DNA of 64,000 nucleotides from contig JAEWIF010000041.1 of assembly GCA_023387335.1 (NCBI GenBank), forward strand, positions 89,621 through 153,620, given 5' to 3'. Under the pieces are notes generated by a model. It saw only the letters and a program-made list of their open reading frames with translations, ran no database searches and was not told the DNA's origin. Source of the DNA: Pseudomonadota bacterium. Lineage in GTDB: Bacteria; Pseudomonadota; Gammaproteobacteria; Burkholderiales; Burkholderiaceae_C. Within the stretch, counting starts at the first letter, position 1. Every line of letters starts with the position of its first letter. Shown here piece after piece: positions 16,382 through 24,646 of the stretch. The translations under genes and the position numbers were made by a program.

Positions 16382-17914
16382 ATGGAAGAGCTCAGCGCAC
16401 TGTTCCACGGCTTCGCGGTCGTGCTCTCGCCCCTGAACCTGGGGCTGATGATCGTCGGCATCGTCCTGGGCGTGCTGATCGGCGTGCTGCCGGGACTCGG
16501 TGGCGCCAACGGCGTCGCCATCCTGCTGCCGCTCACGTTCAGCATGTCGCCCACGTCGGCCATCATCATGCTGTCGTGCATCTACTGGGGCGCGCTGTTC
16601 GGCGGCGCCATCACCTCGATCCTGTTCAACATCCCGGGCGAGCCCTGGTCGGTGGCCACCACCTTCGACGGCTACCCGATGGCCCAGAACGGGCAGGCCG
16701 GCAAGGCGTTGTCGGCGGCCTTCACCTCTTCGTTCGTCGGCGCCTTCCTCGCGGTGGTGATGATCACCTTCATGGCGCCCCTGGTCGCGAAATTCGCGCT
16801 GAAGTTCGGGCCGCCGGAGTTCTTCGCGGTCTACCTGCTCACGTTCTGCAGCTTCGTCGGCATGGGCAAGGGCTCGGCGTTCAAGATCCTGGCGTCGATG
16901 ACGATCGGCTTCGCGCTGGCGGCCGTCGGCATGGACACGGTGACGGGCCAGTTGCGCCTCACGTTCGGCCTGCCCGACCTGATGCGTGGCTTCGACTTCC
17001 TCATCGCGGTCATCGGCCTCTTCGGCATCGGCGAGATCCTGCTGTCGATGGAGGAGGGCCTGAAGTTCTCCGGCAAGTCCGCCAAGCTCAATCCGCGGGT
17101 CGTGCTGGAGACCTGGAAGGAGCTGCCCCGCTACTGGGTGACCTCGCTGCGCAGCGCGCTCGTGGGCATCTGGATGGGCATCACGCCCGGCGGCGCCACG
17201 CCCGCGTCGTTCATGTCGTACGGCCTGGCCAAGAAGATGTCGCGCGACGGCGCCAAGTTCGGCACCGGGCAGGTCGAGGGCGTCGTGGCGCCGGAAACCG
17301 CGGCGCACGCGGCCGGCACCAGCGCGCTGCTGCCGATGCTGGCGCTGGGCATCCCGGGTTCGCCGACGGCCGCCGTGCTGCTCGGCGGCCTGCTGATCTG
17401 GGGCCTGCAGCCCGGACCGCTGCTGTTCGTGGAGCAGAAGGACTTCGTGTGGGGCCTGATCGCCTCCATGTACCTGGGCAACATCGCCGGCCTGCTGATC
17501 GTGCTGACGACGGTGCCGCTGTTCGCCGCCATCCTGCGCGTGCCGTTCTCCATCATCGCGCCCGTCATCATCGTGATCTGCGCGATCGGTGCGTACACCG
17601 TGCACAACGCGATGCTCGACGTGTGGTTCATGCTCGGGTTCGGCGTGATCGGCTACGTCTTCAAGAAGCTCGACTACCCGCTGGCGCCGCTGGTGCTGGC
17701 GCTGGTGCTCGGCGACAAGGCCGAGGACTCTTTCCGCCAGGCCATGCTCGTGTCGCAGGGCGACCTGTCGATCATGTGGTCCAACCCGCTGGTCGGCTCC
17801 ATCACCGGGCTGGCGCTGGTGCTGCTGCTCTGGCCGCTGGTGTCCAGGGCCTGGGCCAGGATCCGCCGCCCGAAGCGGGGCGTCGAGTTCTCCCAGGAAC
17901 AGCCGGTCGACTGA
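16382..17914 (+). CDS. tctA: TTT transporter large membrane subunit
   Basis: A 510-residue permease with about 11-12 helices. It shows the TctA hallmarks GVLPGLGGANGVAILLPLTF near residues 35-54, then YWGALFGGAITSILFNIPGEP, and the inverted second copy WMGITPGGATPASFMSYGLAKK followed by LPMLALGIPGSPTAAVLLGGL. It probably couples carboxylate import to the sodium or proton gradient. Operon order tctC-tctB-tctA is intact. A cytidylate-kinase-like gene follows by 18 bases. Confidence 0.95.
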   Translation: MEELSALFHGFAVVLSPLNLGLMIVGIVLGVLIGVLPGLGGANGVAILLPLTFSMSPTSAIIMLSCIYWGALFGGAITSILFNIPGEPWSVATTFDGYPMAQNGQAGKALSAAFTSSFVGAFLAVVMITFMAPLVAKFALKFGPPEFFAVYLLTFCSFVGMGKGSAFKILASMTIGFALAAVGMDTVTGQLRLTFGLPDLMRGFDFLIAVIGLFGIGEILLSMEEGLKFSGKSAKLNPRVVLETWKELPRYWVTSLRSALVGIWMGITPGGATPASFMSYGLAKKMSRDGAKFGTGQVEGVVAPETAAHAAGTSALLPMLALGIPGSPTAAVLLGGLLIWGLQPGPLLFVEQKDFVWGLIASMYLGNIAGLLIVLTTVPLFAAILRVPFSIIAPVIIVICAIGAYTVHNAMLDVWFMLGFGVIGYVFKKLDYPLAPLVLALVLGDKAEDSFRQAMLVSQGDLSIMWSNPLVGSITGLALVLLLWPLVSRAWARIRRPKRGVEFSQEQPVD

Positions 17915-17932
17915 AGAAAACGAGGAAGAAGC

Positions 17933-18766
17933 ATGCCCGTCATCGCACTCACGCAGGAGATGGGGTCGCTCGCCAAGGACGTGGCGATGCGCCTGGGCGA
18001 AGTCGCCGGCCTGCAGGTCATGCGGCACGAGGTGGCCGAGAACATCGCCGGCCGCATGCAGGTGGAGACCAGCCTGATCCACCGGCTGCGCGAGGGCAAG
18101 GCGGGCCTGCGCGAACGCCTGTCCACGGACAAGCAGCAGGTCGCGGTCTTCACCGCCGAGGAAGTCTTCTCGCAGGCCCGGCGCGGCGACACCGTGCTGC
18201 GCGGCTGGGGCGCCACCCTCCTGCTGCGGCCCGTGCGGCACGTGGTGCGCGTGGGCATCACCCGGCCGTTCGCGCAGCGCGTGGACTGGCTGATGGACAA
18301 CCTCGGCATGACCGACCGCGATGCCGCCGAGGCCGAGGTGCGCCGCAGCGACGACGCGCATGCCAACCGCATGCGGGCCCAGTTCGGCGTCACCTGGGGG
18401 GATCCGCTGCTCTACGACCTGGTGATCAACACCGACCGGGTGTCGGTCGAAAGCGCGGTGCAGCAGATCCTGGCGCTCGCGGCTTCGCCCGAGTTCCAGG
18501 AAACCGACGCCTCGATCGCCTGCCTGGAAGGCCTGGCGCTCTCGGCCCGCGTGCGCGCCGCGCTGCTGGCGAACGAGGCCACGGGCGAAACCAACATCGG
18601 CATAGACGCCGAGCACGGCAAGGTCGTGCTCACCGGCCTGGTGCTGAACGACGACGAGCGGAACGAGGTTGCGCGGGTCGCCAGTACGGTCGCCGGTACC
18701 GGCAACGTCGACAACCGCCTGCGCGTGATGGCCATCTCGCGCAGGTTCACGCACTCCAAGACCTAA
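17933..18766 (+). CDS. Cytidylate-kinase-like domain fused to a BON domain
   Basis: A 277-residue two-part protein. Residues 1-190 resemble the cytidylate-kinase-like family (PF13189-type), with QEMGSLAKDVA where active kinases have a glycine-rich P-loop. The Gly-Lys pair is altered to Ala-Lys, so nucleotide binding is uncertain. Residues 205-270 form a BON domain (NIGIDAEHGKVVLTGLVLNDDERNEV, then GTGNVDNRL), usually a lipid- or ligand-binding fold of periplasmic or regulatory proteins. There is no signal peptide. It sits 18 bases after tctA, so it is likely co-transcribed, and it overlaps the convergent Crp/Fnr gene by 4 bases. Its role beside a transporter is unknown; a regulatory sensor is possible. 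Confidence 0.7.
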   Translation: MPVIALTQEMGSLAKDVAMRLGEVAGLQVMRHEVAENIAGRMQVETSLIHRLREGKAGLRERLSTDKQQVAVFTAEEVFSQARRGDTVLRGWGATLLLRPVRHVVRVGITRPFAQRVDWLMDNLGMTDRDAAEAEVRRSDDAHANRMRAQFGVTWGDPLLYDLVINTDRVSVESAVQQILALAASPEFQETDASIACLEGLALSARVRAALLANEATGETNIGIDAEHGKVVLTGLVLNDDERNEVARVASTVAGTGNVDNRLRVMAISRRFTHSKT

Positions 18767-19380
18767 ATCTTCCCGCGCTGCTTGAGTCGGGAAAGCGTTT
18801 CCGCGGAAAGATTCAGGTACGACGCCAATTCCTTTTTAGGGATGCGGTCGAACAGGTCCGGGTGCTTGCGCATGAAGCGCCTGAACCGCCCCGGCGCATC
18901 GTGCAGGTGCAGCGTGATCGTGTGCGCCATGATCTCGCTCATGTGGTGCATCACCTCGTACTCGAAGGTCTGCTTCAGGCCGGGGTGGCGCTCGATGAAG
19001 GCCACCCATTCGCGCAACGGAAGCTTCGCCACCCGCGACTTCGTCACGCAGACGATGCTGTACGGCGCCGGCGTGCCCAGCCGCCAGGCGGCGTAGCTGG
19101 TCTCCATCTCGCCCTCGTGGGCGAAGCGAAGGATCATCTCCTTGGCTTCCTGGTTGCTCACCACGCGCTTGAGGATGCCGTCGAGGATGAAGTACTGCTC
19201 CATCTCGTGAACGCCCTGCCGCAGCAGGCCTTCGCCCTTCTGGCAATCGACCACGACCAGCAGTGGTTCCAGCTCTGCCATTTGCGACGCCGTCATGCCC
19301 TTCAGGACGACGTTGTGCGCGAGCTGCACGCGAATGACGTTCTTTTCGGGATGGTTATCTATCGACGCCACGAGAAGCAA
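18763..19380 (-). CDS. Crp/Fnr-family transcriptional regulator
   Basis: A 205-residue regulator. A cyclic-nucleotide-binding-like beta barrel spans about residues 25-120 and a winged HTH ends the protein (IPKKELASYLNLSAETLSRLKQRGK). The recognition helix keeps E-T-L-S-R, like FNR Glu209/Ser212/Arg213, which predicts TTGA half-sites. The N-terminal Cys cluster of oxygen-sensing FNR is absent, so it is not an Fe-S oxygen sensor; the effector is unknown. The start is uncertain: TTG at 19380 lies only 12 bases from the dyad at 19392, and GTG codons at 19371 or later are alternatives. It is divergent from oxc and probably controls it. Confidence 0.88.
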   Translation of the reverse strand: MLLVASIDNHPEKNVIRVQLAHNVVLKGMTASQMAELEPLLVVVDCQKGEGLLRQGVHEMEQYFILDGILKRVVSNQEAKEMILRFAHEGEMETSYAAWRLGTPAPYSIVCVTKSRVAKLPLREWVAFIERHPGLKQTFEYEVMHHMSEIMAHTITLHLHDAPGRFRRFMRKHPDLFDRIPKKELASYLNLSAETLSRLKQRGKI

Positions 19381-19391
19381 TTTTTCAAAAA

Positions 19392-19405
19392 TTGACTGCG
19401 GTCAA
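19392..19405 (+). promoter_or_regulatory. Perfect FNR-type dyad (TTGAC-TGCG-GTCAA) and class II promoter of oxc
   Basis: Perfect arms TTGAC/GTCAA centred at 19398.5. A TATGAT hexamer at 19428-19433 (five of six to TATAAT) lies exactly 29.5 bases further on, which would put a transcript start near 19440 and the box at -41.5, the class II position of Crp/Fnr activators. The dyad itself is too far from that hexamer to act as a -35. Activation of oxc by the neighbouring regulator is the natural reading. Confidence 0.72.
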
Positions 19406-19468
19406 GAACCCTGGAAGGGGCGATTCCTATGATAGCCCGCACACCTTGCAGCAGCCCTCACGACGACC

Positions 19469-21199
19469 ATGAACACTGAAACGCAAGCCACGGAAACGAC
19501 GGATGGATTCCATCTGGTCATCGATGCACTGAAGTTGAACGGCATCGACACGATCTATGCCTTGCCCGGCATCCCGATCACCGACTTCCTGCGGATGGCG
19601 CAGGCCGAGGGCATGAAGGTGATCTCGTTCCGGCACGAGCAGCATGCGGGCAATGCGGCCGCGGCGCACGGCTTCCTCACGGGCAAGCCGGGCATCTGCT
19701 TCACCGTGTCGGCGCCGGGTTTCCTCAATGGCCTCACCGCGCTCGCCAACGCCACGACCAACTGCTTCCCCATGATCCTGGTCTCCGGCTCCAGCGAGCG
19801 CGAGATCGTCGACCTGCAGCAGGGCGACTACGAGGAGATGGACCAGCTCGCGATCGCCAAGCCGCTGTGCAAGGCCGCCTATCGCGTGCTGCACGCCGAG
19901 GACATCGGCGTGGGCGTCGCGCGTTCGATCCGCTCGGCGCTCTCGGGCCGCCCGGGTGGCGTGTACCTCGACCTGCCGGCCAAGCTGTTCGCGCAAAGCA
20001 TCCCGAAGGACGTGGCCGCCAAGTCGCTGATCGAAGTGGTGGATCCGGCGCCCAGGCAGATCCCCGCGCCCGATGCCGTCACCCGCGCACTCGATGTCCT
20101 GAAGTCCGCGAAGAAGCCGCTGGTGATCCTGGGCAAGGGCGCGGCCTACGCGCGCGCCGATGCCGAGATCCGCAAGTTCATCGAAACCACCGGCGTGCCC
20201 TACCTGCCGATGTCGATGGCCAAGGGCCTGCTGCCCGACACGCATCCGCAATGCGCCTCCGCGGCCCGCTCGTACGTGCTGGCCGAGGCCGACGTCGTGA
20301 TGCTGGTCGGCGCGCGCCTGAACTGGCTGCTGTCGCACGGCAAGGGCAAGACCTGGGGCGCGGGGTCCTCGAAGGAGCCCACCAAGGCAAGACTGATCCA
20401 GGTCGACATCTCGCCGATCGAGCCCGACAGCAACATCGCCACCGCCGCGCCGGTCATCGGCGACATCGGCTCGTGCATCGCCGAGTTCAACCGCGCCATC
20501 GGCTCCGGCTGGAGCAAGCCGGGTTCCGACTGGACGGGCGCGATCGCCGAACGCAAGGACAAGAACCTCACCAAGATGACCGAGAACCTCGCCAGGGAAA
20601 CGTCGCCGATGACGTTCCAGACGGCGCTCTCCGTCATCAAGGACAAGATCAAGGAGCGCCCCGACGCCATCCTGGTCAACGAAGGCGCCAACACGCTGGA
20701 CTTCTGCCGCTCCATCGTCGACATGTACGAGCCGCGCAAGCGCATCGACGTGGGCACGTGGGGGATCATGGGCATCGGCATGGGCTACTCGGTGGCCGCC
20801 GCGGTCGCCACCGGCAAGCCCGTCATCGCGGTCTGCGGCGACAGCGCGTTCGGCTTCTCCGGCATGGAGGTCGAGACGGTCTGCCGCTACGACCTGCCGG
20901 TCTGCGTGGTCGTGTTCAACAACAACGGCATCTACCGCGGCACCGACGTCAACCCGCGCGGCACCGAAGTCGCGCCCACCGTCTTCGTCAAGGACGCGAA
21001 ATACGAACTGATGATGCAGGCCTTCGGCGGCAAGGGCGTGCGCGCGGCCACGCGCGCCGAACTGAAGGCCGCCATCGACGAGGCCGTGTCCAGCGGCCGG
21101 CCGACGCTGATCAACGCGATCATCGACGAGACGGCCGGCACCGAGAGCGGCCGCATCACCAGCCTCAACCCCGCGGCGGCGAAGAAGAAAACCGCCTGA
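19469..21199 (+). CDS. oxc: Oxalyl-CoA decarboxylase
   Basis: A 576-residue thiamine-diphosphate enzyme that converts oxalyl-CoA to formyl-CoA and CO2. Catalytic Glu57 lies in RHEQHAG (Glu56 in Oxalobacter). The ThDP motif [14 protein letters not shown]...NNNGIYRG sits near residues 463-492. The [22 protein letters not shown] start, [23 protein letters not shown] region and ALPGIPI loop fit oxalyl-CoA decarboxylases rather than acetolactate synthases. Frc follows 44 bases later, which confirms the assignment. Expression is probably driven from the FNR-type promoter just upstream. The C-terminus is Lys-rich. Confidence 0.96.
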   Translation: [576 protein letters not shown]

Positions 21200-21243
21200 C
21201 GCGCACTGGCACCGATTCGCAACTTCCACAGGAACCGAAAGAC

Positions 21244-22491
21244 ATGGGTAAAGCTCTCGACGGCGTGAAGATCCTCGACTTCACGCACGTGCAATCCGGA
21301 CCCACCTGCACGCAGCTGCTGGCCTGGTTCGGCGCCGACGTGATCAAGGTGGAGAAGGCGGGCGAGGGCGACGCCACGCGCGGCCAGCTGCGCGACATCG
21401 ACGGCGTGGACAGCCTCTACTTCACGATGCTGAACCACAACAAGCGCTCGATCACGGTCAACACCAAGGACCCCAAGGGCAAGGAAGTGCTCGAGCGCCT
21501 GGTGAAGGAATGCGACGTGCTGGTCGAGAACTTCGCGCCCGGCGCGCTCGACCGCATGGGCTTCGGCTGGGAGCGCATCCAGCAGCTCAACCCGCGCATG
21601 ATCATGGCGTCGGTGAAGGGCTTCGGCCCCGGCCCGTACGAGGATTGCAAGGTCTACGAGAACGTCGCGCAGTGCGCGGGCGGCGCGGCGTCCACCACCG
21701 GCTTCGACGACGGCCCGCCGCTCGTCACCGGCGCGCAGATCGGCGACTCGGGCACCGGCCTGCACCTGGCGCTGGGCATCGTCACCGCGCTCTACCAGCG
21801 CAACTCCACCGGCAAGGGCCAGCGCGTGCTGGCCGCCATGCAGGACGCCGTGCTGAACCTGTGCCGCGTGAAGCTGCGCGACCAGCAGCGCCTGGACCGC
21901 AAGCACGTGCTGGAGGAGTACCCGCAGTACCCCGAGAAGGAGTTCCTGGAGGCGGTGCCGCGCGCCGGCAATTCCTCGGGCGGGGGTCAGCCGGGCTGGA
22001 TCCTGAAGTGCAAAGGCTGGCAGCACGACCCCAATGCCTACATCTACTTCATCACGCAGGCCCCGGTGTGGGAGGCGATCTGCAAGGTGATCGGCGAGGA
22101 GCACTGGATCACCGACCCGAGCTACGCGACGCCCAAGGCGCGGCTGCCGCACCTGAAGACCATCTTCGCCCGCATCGAGGAGTGGACCAAGACCAAGACC
22201 AAGTTCGAGGCGATGGACATCCTGAACAAGTACGACATCCCCTGCGGCCCGATCCTGTCGATGAAGGAAATCGCCGAGGAGCCGTCGCTGCGCGCCACCG
22301 GCACCGTGGTCGAGGTCGACCATCCCAAGCGCGGCAAGTACCTCACCGTCGGCAACCCGATCAAGCTGTCGGACAGCCCCACCGAGGTCGAGCGGTCGCC
22401 CCTGCTGGGCGAGCACACCGAGGAAGTCCTGAAGCAGCTCGGCTACACCGAATCGCAGATCGCCGAGATGCGCGAGTCCAAGATCATCTAA
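21244..22491 (+). CDS. frc: Formyl-CoA:oxalate CoA-transferase
   Basis: A 415-residue class III CoA-transferase that moves CoA from formyl-CoA to oxalate, regenerating oxalyl-CoA and freeing formate. Catalytic Asp168 is in QIGDSGTG (Asp169 in Oxalobacter formigenes). The glycine loop SSGGGQPGW and the MQDAVLNLCRVKLRDQQRLDR helix are typical of true Frc within the CaiB/BaiF family. With Oxc it forms a closed cycle: oxalate in, formate and CO2 out. An NDP-forming acyl-CoA ligase follows after 10 bases. Confidence 0.95.
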   Translation: MGKALDGVKILDFTHVQSGPTCTQLLAWFGADVIKVEKAGEGDATRGQLRDIDGVDSLYFTMLNHNKRSITVNTKDPKGKEVLERLVKECDVLVENFAPGALDRMGFGWERIQQLNPRMIMASVKGFGPGPYEDCKVYENVAQCAGGAASTTGFDDGPPLVTGAQIGDSGTGLHLALGIVTALYQRNSTGKGQRVLAAMQDAVLNLCRVKLRDQQRLDRKHVLEEYPQYPEKEFLEAVPRAGNSSGGGQPGWILKCKGWQHDPNAYIYFITQAPVWEAICKVIGEEHWITDPSYATPKARLPHLKTIFARIEEWTKTKTKFEAMDILNKYDIPCGPILSMKEIAEEPSLRATGTVVEVDHPKRGKYLTVGNPIKLSDSPTEVERSPLLGEHTEEVLKQLGYTESQIAEMRESKII

Positions 22492-22501
22492 GGAGCGAAC
22501 C

Positions 22502-24640
22502 ATGAGCTACGACAAGGCCAAAGTCCGCCAGATCCTCGACGAGGTCAAGAAGGCCGGGCGTGATTCGCTCACCGCGCCGGAAGGCAAGATCGTCTGCGAC
22601 GCCTACGGCATCAGCGTGCCCAAGGAAGGCGTGGTCTCCAGCGCCGCCGAGGCTTCCAAGCTTGCCGGCTCGATGGGCTTCCCGGTCGTGATGAAGATCG
22701 TCTCGCCCGACATCCTGCACAAGACCGAAGCCGGCGGCGTGGTCGTGGGCGTGAAGAGCGCGGACGAAGCCGCCTCGGCCTACGAGCAGATCATCGCCAA
22801 CGCGAAGAAGTACAAGGCCGACGCCAAGATCGTGGGTGTGCAGGTCCAGCAGATGATCAAGGGCGGCCAGGAGGTCATCGTCGGCGCGATGACCGACCCG
22901 AGCTTCGGCAAGCTGGTCGCCTTCGGCCTCGGCGGCGTGCTGGTCGAGGTGCTGAAGGACGTCACGTTCCGGCTCGCTCCGGCGACGAAGGAAGACGCCG
23001 CTTCGATGCTCGATTCCATCCAGGCCGCGGAGATGCTCAAGGGCGTTCGCGGCGGCGATGCGGTCAATCGCGAGGCGGTCACGGACATCATCGTGCGCGT
23101 CAGCCAGCTGGTGAGTGACTTCCCCGAGATCGCGGAGATGGACCTGAACCCGGTCTTCGCCAGCAAGACCGGCGCGATCGCGGCCGACGTGCGCATCGTC
23201 GTCAACTTCGAGCAGAAGCCCGCGCGCTACCGCCCCGACGAGAAGGACGTGGTCACGTCGATGAACCGGATCATGCGGCCCAAGGCCGTGGCCGTGATCG
23301 GCGCTTCCAACGAGGCCGGCAAGATCGGCAACTCGGTGATGAAGAACCTGATCAACGGCGGCTACCAGGGCAAGATCTACCCGATCCACCCGAAGGAAGC
23401 CGAGATCATGGGGATCCAGGCCTTCAAGAGCGTCAAGGACGTGCCGGCCGAGATCGACACGGCGGTCTTCGCCATCCCCAGCAAGCTGGTCGCCGGCGCG
23501 CTGAAGGAGTGCGGCGAGAAGAAGATCGCCGGCGCCATCCTGATCCCCTCGGGCTTCGGCGAGACCGGCAACATCGAAGGCCAGGAAGAGCTGCAGCGCA
23601 TCGGGCGCGAGTACAACATCCGCCTGATGGGGCCGAACATCTACGGCTTCTACTACACGCCGTCCAACCTGTGCGCCACGTTCTGCACGGCGTACGACTA
23701 CAAGGGCTCCACCGCCCTGTCGTCGCAGTCCGGCGGCATCGGCATGGCGATCATCGGCTACTCGCGTTCGGCCAAGATGGGCGTCTCGGCCATCGTCGGC
23801 CTGGGCAACAAGTCGGACATCGACGAGGACGACCTGCTCCTCTTCTTCGAGCAGGACGACAACACCAAGGTGATCGCGCAGCACGCCGAGGACCTGAAGG
23901 ACGGCCGCGCGTTCGCCGAAGTCGCCAAGCGCGTTTCGAAGAAGAAGCCGGTGATCATGCTCAAGGCGGGTCGCACCGCGATGGGTGCGGCGGCGGCCAG
24001 CTCGCACACGGGGGCCGTGGCCGGCACCGACAAGATCTACGACGACGTGCTGCGCCAGAGCGGCGTGGTGCGCGCCAAGAGCCTGCGCCAGCTGCTCGAC
24101 TTCGCGCGCGGCGTGCCGATCCTGCCGACGCCCAAGGGCGAGAACGTGGTCATCATCACGGGCGCCGGCGGCTCGGGCGTGCTGCTGTCCGACGCCTGCG
24201 TCGACAACGGCCTGAAGCTGCTCAAGCCGATGCCCGACGACCTGGACGCGGCCTTCCGCAAGTTCATCCCGCCGTTCGGCGCGGCCGGCAACCCGGTGGA
24301 CATCACCGGCGGCGAGCCGCCCATCACCTACATGAACACCGTGCGCCTGGGCCTGGAGGACGACCGCATCCATGCGCTCATCCTGGGCTACTGGCACACC
24401 ATCGTCACGCCGCCGATGGTGTTCGCGAAGAACATGGTGCAGGTGGTCAACGAGATGAAGGAGAAGGGCAAGATCAAGCCGGTGGTCGCATCGCTGGCCG
24501 GTGACGTCGAGGTCGAGGAAGCCGCGCAGTACCTGTACGAGAACGGCATCCCCGCCTACGCCTACTCCACGGAAATCCCCGTGGAGATCCTCGGCGCCAA
24601 GTACCAGTGGGCGCGCGCCGCCGGCCTGCTGCCCAAGTAG
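22502..24640 (+). CDS. NDP-forming acyl-CoA ligase (acetate--CoA ligase family)
   Basis: A 712-residue single-chain ligase. An ATP-grasp part lies first (about residues 1-240; LAGSMGFPVVMKIVSPDILHKTEAGGV), followed by a CoA-binding Rossmann domain (PKAVAVIGASNEAGKIG, near 260), a flavodoxin-like ligase domain with phospho-His in SSHTGAVAG, and a last domain with ITGAGGSGVLL. This is a circular permutation of the usual alpha-beta order. It forms acyl-CoA from a carboxylate with ATP or GTP, or runs in reverse to make NTP. Beside oxc and frc it may prime the cycle by making oxalyl-CoA or formyl-CoA, or harvest energy from formyl-CoA; the substrate is inferred only. Confidence 0.88.
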   Translation: MSYDKAKVRQILDEVKKAGRDSLTAPEGKIVCDAYGISVPKEGVVSSAAEASKLAGSMGFPVVMKIVSPDILHKTEAGGVVVGVKSADEAASAYEQIIANAKKYKADAKIVGVQVQQMIKGGQEVIVGAMTDPSFGKLVAFGLGGVLVEVLKDVTFRLAPATKEDAASMLDSIQAAEMLKGVRGGDAVNREAVTDIIVRVSQLVSDFPEIAEMDLNPVFASKTGAIAADVRIVVNFEQKPARYRPDEKDVVTSMNRIMRPKAVAVIGASNEAGKIGNSVMKNLINGGYQGKIYPIHPKEAEIMGIQAFKSVKDVPAEIDTAVFAIPSKLVAGALKECGEKKIAGAILIPSGFGETGNIEGQEELQRIGREYNIRLMGPNIYGFYYTPSNLCATFCTAYDYKGSTALSSQSGGIGMAIIGYSRSAKMGVSAIVGLGNKSDIDEDDLLLFFEQDDNTKVIAQHAEDLKDGRAFAEVAKRVSKKKPVIMLKAGRTAMGAAAASSHTGAVAGTDKIYDDVLRQSGVVRAKSLRQLLDFARGVPILPTPKGENVVIITGAGGSGVLLSDACVDNGLKLLKPMPDDLDAAFRKFIPPFGAAGNPVDITGGEPPITYMNTVRLGLEDDRIHALILGYWHTIVTPPMVFAKNMVQVVNEMKEKGKIKPVVASLAGDVEVEEAAQYLYENGIPAYAYSTEIPVEILGAKYQWARAAGLLPK

Positions 24641-24646
24641 GACCCT

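Noticed and set aside
19469..21199. Acetolactate synthase assignment for the ThDP enzyme
   Set aside because: The neighbouring frc gene and the oxalyl-CoA-type start and motifs favour oxalyl-CoA decarboxylase.
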